A stretch of 64,000 nucleotides of DNA. It comes from Mytilisepta virgata. Lineage: Eukaryota; Mollusca; Bivalvia; Mytilida; Mytilidae. Numbering within the stretch: position 1 is the stretch's first letter; each line of letters opens with the position of its first letter. Below are positions 46,250 through 57,400 of this stretch, piece after piece. A program made the translations under genes and the position numbers. The stretch covers positions 30,768,150 through 30,832,149 of the forward strand of contig CM051514.1 of assembly GCA_028015205.1 (NCBI GenBank). Reading direction: 5' to 3'. The notes under the pieces are model-generated. The model saw nothing but the letters and a program-made list of their open reading frames with translations, ran no database searches and was not told where the DNA came from.

Positions 46250-47565
46250 TTGCAAGTCTCCTCTTGAGTCACTAAATTTCTAGGTGTATGGACATGAAAT
46301 GCTTCAGAAATTAATTATAATACCTCACTATGTATTGATAAAGGGAAGTAGTATACTTCTTAGCATATTTTGGTCATTTATTGTTAAAAAATACTCCAAA
46401 TCCCATCCGAGTTACAAATCTTAGGCTGTAAAAATTGCAAGTCTCTCCTTGGGTCTCAAAATACTTAGATGTATGGACAAAAAAAGCATAAGAAATTAAT
46501 TATTATACCTCACTATATATTAATAAAGGGAAATAATATACTTCTCAACATATTTTGGTCATTTATTGTCCAAAAATATTCCAAATCCCATCAGAGTTCC
46601 AAATCTTAGGCCCTAAAAATTGCAAGTCTCCTCTTGGGTCACTAAATTTTTAGGTGTACGGACATGAAATGCTTCAGAAATAAATTATTATAGGTCACTA
46701 TATATTAATAAAGGGAAATAATATACTTCTCAACATATTTTGGTCATTTATTGTTCAAAAATATTCCAAATCCCATCAGAGTTCCAAATCTTAGGCCGTA
46801 AAAATTGCAAGTCTCCTCTTGGGTCACTAAATTTCTAGGTGTACGGACATGAAATGCTTCAGAAATAAATTATTATAGGTCACTATTTATTAATAAAGGG
46901 AAATAATATACTTCTACACATATTTTGGTCATTTATTGTCAAAAATATTCCAAATCCCATCCTAGTTAAAAATCTTAGGCCGTAAAAATTGCAAGTTTCT
47001 TCTTGGGTCTCAAAATACCTAGATGTATGGACTTAAAAAGCTTCAGAAATTAATTATTATACCTCACTATGTATTAATAAAGGGAAGTAGTATACTTCTA
47101 CACATATTTTGGTCATTTATTGTTCAAAAATATTCCAAATCCCATCCGAGTTAAAAATCTTAGGCCGTAAAAATTGCAAGTCTCGTCTTGAGTCACTAAG
47201 TTTCTAGGTGTATGGACGTGAAATGCTTCAGAAATTAATTATTATAACTCACTATATATTAATAAAGGGAAAAAATATACTTCTTAACATATTTTGGTCA
47301 TTTATTGTCCAAAAATATTCCAAATCCCATCAGAGTTCCAAATCTTAGGCTGTAAAAATTGCAAGTCTCCTCTTGAGTCACTAAATTTCTAGGTGTATGG
47401 ACATGAAATGCTTCAGAAATAAATTAGTATAGGTTACTATATATTAATAAAGGGAAATAATATACTTCTCAACATATTTTGGTCATTTATTGTTCAAAAA
47501 TATTCCAAATCCCATCCAAGTTAAAAATCTTAGGTCATAAAAATTGAAAGTCTCTTCTTGGGTAT
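46250..47565 (+). repeat. 185-bp satellite array, forward half
   Basis: About seven tandem units. The anchor AAATCTTAGGC starts at 46416, 46601, 46786, 46970, 47155, 47340 and 47525 (intervals 184-185). Each unit contains 'ATATTTTGGTCATTTATTGT' and 'GCAAGTCTCCTCTTG'. Non-coding. Confidence 0.95.
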
Positions 47566-49170
47566 ATATTTGGATGATAAATGACCAAAATATGTTGAGA
47601 AGTATATGAATTCCCTTTTTTAATACATAGTTGTGTATAATAATGAATTTCTGAAACATTTCATGTCCAAACATGTTGATATTTTGAAACCCAGGGGGAG
47701 ACTTGCATTTTTTACGGCCTAAGAATTGTAACTCTGGTGGAATTTGGTATAATTTTGAATGATAATTGACCAAAATATGTTTAGAAGTATATAAATTCCC
47801 TTTATTAATACATAGCTGGGTTTAATGATGAATTTCTGAAACATTTTATCTCCAAACATGTTGATATTTTGAAAATCAATGGGAGACTTGCATTTTTTAT
47901 GGCCTAAAAATTTTGATTCTGGTGGAATTTGGTATATATCTGGATGATAATTGACCAAAATATGTTGAGAAGTATATGAATTCCCTTTATTAATACATAA
48001 TCAGGTCTAATGATGAATTTCTGAAACATTTCATGTCCAAACATGTTGATATTTTGAAACTGAAAGGGAGACTTGCATTTTTTACGGCCTAAGAATTTTG
48101 ATTCTAATGAAATTTGGTATATATTTGGATGATAAATGACCGAAATATGTTGAGGAGTATATAAATTCCCTTATTAATACAGAGTCGGGTATAATGATGA
48201 ATTTCTGAAATCTTTCATCTCCAAACATGTTGGTATTTTGAAAATCAAGGGGAGACTTGCATTTTTTACAGCCTAAGAATTTTGATTCTGGTGGAATTTG
48301 GTATATATTTGGATGATATTAATAACCAAAATATGTTGAGAAGTATATAAATTCCCTTATTAATACCTAGTTGGGTTTAATGATGAATTTCTGAAACATT
48401 TCATCTCCAAACATGTTGATATTTTGAAAATCAAGGGGAGACTTGCATTTTTTATGGCCTAAGAATTTTGATTCTGGTGGAATTTGGTATATATCTGGAT
48501 GATAATTGACCAAAATATGTTGAGAAGCATGTAATTTCCCTTTATTAATACAGAGTCGGGTTTAATAATGAATTGCTGAAACATTTCATATCCAAACATC
48601 TTGATATTTTGAAACACAAGAGGAAACTTGCATTTATTATGGATCATTATGGCCTCATTTGACTCTGATGGGATTATGGTATATTTTTGGATGATGCTTG
48701 ACCAAAACATATTGAGAAGTATATTAATTTCCTTTATAAATACCGGTACATAGTGTGGTATAATAATTAATTTCTGATGCATTTCATGTCTATACACATA
48801 TATATTTTGAAACCCAGGAAGAGACTTGGAATTTTTACTGTTTAAGATAAGTAAATCTGATGGAATTTGGTATATTTTTGGACAATATTTGACCAAAGTT
48901 TTTCAAGAATTATATAAATTTCTTTTATTAATACCAAATTTGGTATAATAATGAATTTCTAAAGCATTAAATGGTCATACACATTGATATTTTGAAAGCC
49001 ATAAGGAGAGCAATAGGGAGACTTGCAATTTTTAAGGGCTAAGATTTGTGACTCTAATGGAATTTGGTATATTTTTGGACAATAAATGACCAAAATATGT
49101 CGAGAAGTATTTTATTTCCCTTTATTAATACATAGTGTGGTATAATAATTACTTTTTGTAGTATTTCATG
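47566..49170 (-). repeat. 185-bp satellite array, inverted half
   Basis: About eight units of the same satellite in the opposite orientation (GACTTGCATTTTTTA... near 47697, 47885, 48070, 48253, 48438, 48627, 48820, 49020). They are more diverged at the right end. Open frames here follow the repeat period and are not genes. Confidence 0.9.
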
Positions 49171-49754
49171 CCTTTTAGGCCTTTTACTGTATGTTGCTGA
49201 GCAATTCAGTATTGCATTTTCATTGTGGCTTTGAGCAAGTTAGATTTATTCACGACTTTTCATAGAATGTTATAAATCTAGACCTATTTTAATTCTACCA
49301 TATTCCATACACCTGTTAATTTACGACTTGGCTTATCTTTAATTTGCAGATCCCTCGGACAGCACCAACAGTCCCCCCTCCCCCAAAAACAAAACAAAAA
49401 TCCCAAAAAATCTTGGAATTTGAGCTGTTTATCACAAATTTGTAGACTTCTGACTTCCAATGTTATATCGAAAACGGATTGTGGCAGCTTTAAAAAAAAC
49501 CCAACAAAACATTTACCATTTACCATTTACCACTTCTGTAAAAACCACCTTTGGCAGGTGAACCACTTCCTGTAGTTTATCTTCTCCAGGAAATGTAAAA
49601 AATCTTCTTAACTAAAATCCACAGGATAACTGGTATTCGTCAATATAGTCTATATACAGGGACAATGATTAAAATATAAAAAGTGTATTATGCCCAATAC
49701 ACTGTGCAACTGCCACACACAAATGCTCAATATATACTAATGAACTGTTAATCA

Positions 49755-50186
49755 CTATATAAGCGTTCTTCTAGCTTGGTGGAGCGCAAAACACATTCCT
49801 CTGGTTAATATGTCTATTCTATAATGTGTCTGTTTGTCTATGAAGTGAAATTTCGAACTGTCCAGTATAAGTTGTAGTAATTTATAGTCATTAGACATAA
49901 TCTCATCAATCAGGTTCTCATCTAGTACTTCTGTTAAAGTGGTTTTCAATAGTTCTATAAATTTTAAACGTTTATCTTGTAGAGCTGGACATTTAAGTAG
50001 GAAATGGATTCGGTCTTCATCCTCTTTAAAGCAAATTTGACATAATGTTGAGATTGGTTGTTTTGAGAATTTTGCACGATCTACTTGTAACAAATATACT
50101 CCACAGACAACGCCGCGATCCTGAGCGCCGATGTTTTTTTGTTTTTCAAAGCTGCCACAAGCATATTTATAATTTATTTCATTCAT
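49755..50186 (-). pseudogene. LINE ORF2 C-terminal fragment
   Basis: 143 open codons on the minus strand, with a CQIC...HFLLKC cysteine-histidine motif and 'LLQVDRAKFSKQ' upstream of it, typical of the extreme C-terminus of non-LTR retrotransposon ORF2 (CR1/L2-like). No reverse transcriptase domain is left, so it is 5'-truncated. Confidence 0.7.
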
Positions 50187-50484
50187 TCGTAAGTTAAGTA
50201 AGTATTAATTCATTCAATATTGTGTAAACGGTTTGTAGTCCTTTGTATATATGTTAAAATTAACAGAATAGTTTGTGTTTCTAACTAGCTTGTGAATTTT
50301 ACAACGACTTGCGAAATTTACAGTAAACAGCGTAAAATTTGAAAGACAAACCGGAAACCGGAAACGGAACTACCATTTTTTACGGACTTGTAAATTTTAC
50401 GCTACAACATGACTATTTACTTAGTCATGTTAATTGGTAATGATTGGTAACTCCATAAACGTTAAAAATAGTCAAACTTCATCT

Positions 50485-51150
50485 ATCCCAATGAGTTCGA
50501 AATTAAAGATACCACAGACACTGCCAAGTCTGCATCTTATCTTGACCTTCACCTCGAAATTGACACCAGAGGAAGGTTGAATACAAAACTTTTCGACAAA
50601 CGGGATGACTTTGACTTTCCAATCCGGCGTCAACTTTCCATTTTTGAGCGGCAATATTCCAGAAGAGCCGGCGTATGGAGTATATATTTCACAACTCATA
50701 CGTTATTCCAGAGCTTGTGACATATACATTGACTTCCTGGACAGACCCCGGCTCCTGACAGAAAAGTTGCTCAGACAGGGGTACGTACGTTACTCCTAAG
50801 CTGAAGTCATCCTTATTAAAGTTTTATGGGCGTCATCATGACTTGGTTGACAGGTATGAAAAAACCGTTTCCCAAATGAAAATGGACCTGTTCCATTGAT
50901 ATTATCCCTTCCTCATACCGGATTTGACATGAGCAGCATGGCGGGTGTCCTGCAGGAAGCAGAGACTGCTTACTTTTCCGGAGCACCTGAGTCTACCCCC
51001 GGTTTTTTGGTGGGGTCCATGTTGTTCATACGTTTTTAGTTTTTAATTATAGTGCATGTATTGTTTTGGTCTTGTCTTCGTTGTTCTCCGGAGTTTGTCA
51101 GTTGTAACGATTTTTCTCTCCTTCGAATATCCCTTTGGTATTTCTTGACT
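50485..51150 (+). pseudogene. Retroelement C-terminus (YGVYISQ family) with 3' trailer, copy 3
   Basis: Translated piecewise: YLDLHLEID..GRLNTKLFDKRDDFDFP, then after a 4-base insertion (frameshift near 50625) NFPFLSGNIP, YGVYISQLIRYSRACD and FLDRPRLLTEKLL, then after a second shift near 50790 LKSSLLKFYGRHHDLVDRYE to a TGA near 50899. This C-terminus is widespread next to reverse transcriptases in bivalves and cnidarians. The trailer runs on to a 'GTTTGTCAGTTG..CCCTTTGGTATTTC' end. Confidence 0.75.
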
Positions 51151-51494
51151 TTACTTCTGAAAATATCTTTAAATTTTTGAAACCCAACAAAATCGTCGAT
51201 AAATAAAATATTTTTCTAATATGCATTTTGATAAAGTCTTAAACTGAAAAAAAAATAGTCTATCAAATTCGACTGCGCTTTTCCCCAAATTTCAAAATGA
51301 ATGCTGTCGGGAATCCGGATTTCACACCTGTTTGTCCTGAAATCGGTCCATGTTTATTACGACCAGAAGGGAGACTACTGCAAAAGTCATGCTCGAAAAC
51401 AAAAGTTTTCCACTCTCTTTCAGAATTTAACGGTTGATTTTTGCAAATATTTGTGATATCTATGAGGCTGACATGAAATATTTTACTTAAAAAA

Positions 51495-54400
51495 ATGGCA
51501 GAGGCACAGATTAAAAGGACTGGTGTAGTGAAGGACGAAAACACTGGTGAGATAACAAGACAAGAGCTACTATAGAGTATATTATTTGTGTAGACTGTAG
51601 TAGTACAGTAGTACCCTGGGACTTTTTATAACTAGTTATAATAGTCTCAGGTTGTACCATATAATTTTTTCAGAAAGTTATTACTCAAGGCCAGAGACCA
51701 CAATTAATCCGCATCAACTTGTTGTCCACGAATAAAGTTCCCCATATCTTATAGTGTATTTTTTCCACTTTCTGTTTGCCTTTTTTTTCATGTATCCTAG
51801 TTAAAATATAAAGGACAAGGCTGTAAATTACTTAATTTTAAACAGTTTTGTAATCAGATGTACAAACGTATGTTAAAAGTTGTAATTTCGTGACTGCCAA
51901 AATAGCCCAATTTCAGAATGTTAGGGGCTACGAGTTATGACAGCCACCTATGTGAAAAATAACTATATCCCTTAAAGACATTTTGGAGATTTTCTTGAAT
52001 TTGCAATGGTAGAATTTTCTATAATTTTGATATATTTTTTCAGTTTTGAGTGTACATTGAATAAAAGAAAGATAAAGTTTGAGCTGGTACAATTTTTAAA
52101 ATTTGACTTAATGGTAATACGAAAATGCACTACATGTATGAAATAATTGTGGTCTCTGGCATCAAGCCCAACTGTGTTCGTGTTATCTATTACAATGAAA
52201 ATTTACTTTTATGATTTTAAATCCAAAAACCAATAAGCATTAGTTAGTACAAATTTTATCTTCATTCTTACTATATTAGTTTAATTGCATAAAAAAATTG
52301 CAGCAGGATGTTTCAGCCACGTACACTGCCAATCTGTGTTAGTGCTACATGTAAACAATTGCAAATTTGCCAAATGCTATAGAAAACGACTTATGGCTAA
52401 TGAGAATCGTGAAGTGGTTGCCATAGTGGTGAAAGAAAATTGTCGAAAATAAGGAATATAATTTTGAATGTAAAATAGTTTCCGGTATGGGAAGTGCAAA
52501 TTTCAAAAAAAATTTATTGCATAACTGTCGATTCCAGATCAAATTTATCCACCTCTGTCATTTGTTTCACTTTTCTTTTTGCCTCACTACTGGTTACTTT
52601 TTAATCAACAAGGTAACAGTTTCAACTTAACTTACGAGTCCGCAATTTTGTTTAGATTTTGTTATCGGCTTTTCAAAAATAACCATTGATTGGTCAACAT
52701 TATCGCACTTGTATTCAAATGGATGACAATGGTGGTAGCATCAAGTTAATATAGTGTTGATTGAATTGGTTTATTTGAAATAAAAATTACTGATTAAAAA
52801 TGAATGTCTATATATAATATTTTGTGGCTACTGAAACTCGAATGTGGCTAATTAGAAATCTCAGTAATATGCCACTTTGGCTAATGGAAACTTTTACCGG
52901 ATGTAAGGACGAATCTGAGACTTTAGTCTTTGTTTTATAGGTGAATTGTTTATTCCTGCATCAAAACGAGCAGATGGATCTTGGAGAAAACCAAGAAGAG
53001 TTAAAGATGGTTACATACCACAGGAAGAAGTGCCAACGTAAAGAAATATTACAAATTCTATGATACCGATTTTGGTGCACAACATACATTAAGTAAAATT
53101 TCTTCAAATTATATTATATATCAATTTTGCCGAAAGCCAAAACTGAAATTTCAACTCAGAATGACGAAGAGCAGTTTCAAATGCCAAAGTGAATAAAAGT
53201 TTATGGTCAAAACCATTAAGGATGTTTGCTGGTCATTTTTTTGAATTTTTGTCAGATGTTCAGAATCATCTGGTTTTATCCATTTCAGTGCCATAAATTA
53301 TTTTTCCCGCTAACACCCATTTTTCTTTTTATAAAGCTTTTGCATGTAAAATAATAAGCCATTTGTAAAAATTTTATAAAATCCTTATTATTTAATGGTT
53401 TTTGAGAAATAACACAGTGTGGGAACGGAACTGTACGGTCTTTTAATGTTTTGGTCATTCGGGAGACTGTCAAGCGGGGCTCCGACATTCGAAAAAAACA
53501 ACAAGTCGCTGAATGTAAGGTTTGATTAACGCACAAGTTACTATATTAAGTTTCTGCTTCAAGATTTGGTAACGAAAACATTCTACATGTATATATAGAC
53601 CAATGAAATACTAAAAACGACATATGCACCCAGAAGTTTTCCCTAAAATGGTTGAGCTCCGAGTAAATTGATCAAAATTCTCCATCAACAGCGAATAAAA
53701 ATGCTAAAAGAATGCAAAAAAATAATCATCACTACAACAATTTTTACAATTGACCCTTTTCTGATATATAGTCTTACCTCTCTGAAAGTTTGATAACCAT
53801 CGTCTCAGTAGAAAATAAAATTGATTAATTTTCTTAATGTTGGAAAATTTTATTGACTGTACAATCGCTTGCTCGCATACTGTACAATCACTTGGAGCTT
53901 TACTGTACAATCACTTGGCCAAAATAATAAAATACATTGCATATTTATTTCATTGTTTTCTATTTCTGCACTATAATATTGATGTATTAAACATTTAAAT
54001 AAGAGTGAACATAAATTCAGTCATTTTTTGCCGATTAAGATTCTATCAAGTACACATTCTAACGTACACGTAGTTTTCTATACCAGAGAGACAAAAAATC
54101 GAAAGAAATGAAACATTATTTTCATTGCTTTATATATTATTAAATCAAATATGTAGGTACAATATTTTGCGTCTCAAGAAGAATGTGCAGTTTGTGAGCG
54201 CTCAGTTCAATCCTCCTCCTAACCTGTCCCAGGTTAGCGGGAGGGTTGAGCGCTCCCGCCACATTCTTTATGTGCCTGTCCCAAGTCAGGAGTCTGTAGT
54301 TCAGTGGTTGTCGTTGGTTCATGTATGTCATATTTGTTTTTCGTAAATTGTTTTGTTGTAAATTAGGCCGTTAGTTTTCTCAATTGAATTGTTTCATATT

Positions 54401-57400
54401 TTTCATGTCGGGGCCTTTTATAGCCGACTATACGGTATGGGTTTTTCTCATTGTTGAAGGCCGTACGGTTGCCTATAATTGCTTACATCCACTTCATTTG
54501 AACTTTGGTGGATAGTTGTCTCATTGGCAATCATACCACATCTCCTTATTTCTATATTATAAAATAATATGAATTCTATCTCTTAAGTTTCAATAATCTT
54601 GATTGACAACTAGGACGAGTTGCTTAAGAATTACTACGTTCACAAGTGGGGAAGTATTAAGTGAACAGTTCCTTAATACCAGATGTACAACTTAAATATG
54701 CGTGCAATATATATGTGAAGTTTCAAGGATTTTGCCCGTCCGATATCACTTTACTATAAGCCGGTTTTGCTTTCATGCAATCCGGCCAATAAAAGTTCAA
54801 ATTTGAAATTCCCAATTTTATTTCTTTGATAAAACAAAGTTTATAGATAACAATTAGTTTTTTTCTGAAAGGGATTGATATAACTGCCTCCAATTAAAGA
54901 AAAGGTAGGTACTTTGACCTCTAAGTAGAAATGAAAACCCCAATCCCCACTCACTTCACCCACTTCATACTTCAAAAGCTAAAAAAAAAAATCCATGTAC
55001 TATTTTCGGAAGATTTTCGGAAAAGTGATGCTCATACTTTAAATCAATCATATATATTAAAAAGCCAAAGCCCTGTTTTCTATTGGAAACCCATACAAGA
55101 TTATACAACCTTTCGAATCGAAATTCACAATGCGACTCGTTTCTAAAGAATCCCTGAAAATTTCATTGATTTCATTATTTTGTTTGAAAGGAGTTGCGGA
55201 CGGGTGATTCATACCCCCTTTAAAACAAATTGTATAAAATAAAAATCTTAGTCCATTGTGTAATTCGAAAGAGACAACAGATAAAAAAAGATAGTAGGTG
55301 CACTATGCATAGCCTGTACATGCAGACTCCTGGAAAGTTTCAGTCCCTTTAATGGTTGTGGACGGGAGATGCCTTATCCAATATAACAACAAGTATACAA
55401 GAAATTCTGAAGTCCTTTTTTTAAGAAGGAAAACTCCAGCGCTGGAGATGTAAAGTCAAGCGCGGTAGATTTAAACTGTAGATAGAAAGTCCAGCGCTGG
55501 AGATATAAAGTCCAGCGGTAGAGATGTTAAAGTCCAGTGCTGTAGATATAAAGTAGAGCGCTGGAGATGTTACTTCTACAGCGCTCGACTTAACATCTCG
55601 AGCGCTAGATTTTACACCAACCATCTTCAGCGCTAGACTTTAGAATTGCAGCGCTGGACTTAAAAGCAAGACAAGCTCCCTCTTTAAACTTTTTTAAAAA
55701 TTGTATTTTTCACTTTTTATTTTATTTCGATCCCGATAATTTTGGGATGCTTTTCTACTGAACCCTGTTTGTCTCACACAAATAAAAAGTTGTGGTTTTG
55801 AAATTCCAGCGCTGGAGATGTAAAATCCAGCGCTGTTGATCTAAAAGTCCAGTGTCATAGATCTAAAGTCCAGCGCTGAAGATCTAAAGTCCAGGCGCTG
55901 CAGATTTAAATTCAAGCGCTGGAGATGTAACATCTCCAGCGCTCGACTTTATATCTACAGCGCTAGACTTTAGCATCTGTAGCGCTGGACTTTGGATCTC
56001 AAGCGCTAGACTTTAGATCTTCAGCGGTGGACTTAAGATCTGTAGCGCTGGATTTTAGATCTACTGCGCTGGATTTCATATCTCCAGCGCTGGAATTTAA
56101 AAACCACAATTCTTTATCTGTATGAGACCAACAAGGCTCAGCAGAAAACAATCACAAAATTATTGGGATCGAAATAAAATGCAAAGTGAAAAATATATTT
56201 TTTTAAGAGTTTAAAGGGGGAGCTTGCAGTTTTCTTCTTTACGATGGGTTGTCTGTTCTTTTTTATTGATGAATTTGGGAACAAGTCTCTGTATCTTCTT
56301 ATATAAAAGTGAAACTCCAAATTGATAGGTGCTTTTACATGTGTTTTACATGCTTTGTATTATCGGATTTCTCATAACATCGTTCATCAAAAGAATAACA
56401 ATTTTATACAAGTCGAGCAAACCGAACTATAATTGTGTAGTTGAAAACGAAGTTTTAATGAATAAGTTCATTTTAGGTTTTCCAAATAAGAAACAAAGTC
56501 TTACAATTATCTTGTATTAGTATTTGTCAGCTTGTTTGTTAATAGTAATATAAATCTTACGTTACACTTCTGTAAATGATAAAGTCGTCTCGAGTACTAG
56601 TACTTTGAAGTGGAAAGTGATTTTTGAAAACACGAAAGCATATTTATATAAAAGAAATTGTGTAGACAGTTGTATAAATATATAAATGTGATAGTGAAAA
56701 AAAATCAGTGTTGGTTTAAAGAAATTTGATTTGTTAATCTCCTTTTTTAGCTCACCTGGCCTGAAAGGCCATGTGAGCTTTTGTCATCACTTGGCGTCCG
56801 TCGTCTGTCCGTCCGTCCGTCCGTCTGTCCGTCCGTCCGTCCGTCCACAATTCACATTTTAATCTTCTCCTCTGAAACCACTGGACCAATTTCAACCAAA
56901 CTTTGCAGGAATGGTCCTTGGGTGGTCCCCTTCCAGAATTGTATCAGGGGTCGCAATCCACCAACAAACATGGCTGCCGTTACTAAAAATAGAAAAAAGG
57001 GGGTGGTTTCTTAAAAAATCTTCTCCTCCAAAACTACTCAACCAATTTATGTCAAACTTAAGTGGAATGGTCCTTAGATGATCCTCTTTCAGAATTGTAT
57101 CCGATGACTCCACCCGCCAATCAAGATGGCTGCCACAGCCGAACTTAGTTTAACATAGGACCCTATGGGAAATTCATTAAAAAATCTTTTTGTCTGGAAC
57201 CACATGCTCAATTTGAATCAAACTTTGATGGAATGGTCCTTAGATGATCCTCTTTCAGAATTGTATCCAATGACCCCGCCCACCAACCAAGATGGCTGCT
57301 TCAGCCGAACTTAGTTTAACATAGGACCCTATGGGAAATTCATTAAAAAATCTTCTCGTCTGGAACTACTTGCTCAAATGGAACCAAACTTTGGTGGAAT

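Noticed and set aside
47483..48896. Several minus-strand open frames of 79-145 codons with similar proteins
   Set aside because: They repeat with the 185-bp satellite unit and are by-products of its sequence.
45990..49170. CRISPR array
   Set aside because: The repeats are 185 bp, contiguous, without unique spacers, and in a eukaryotic setting; it is a satellite.
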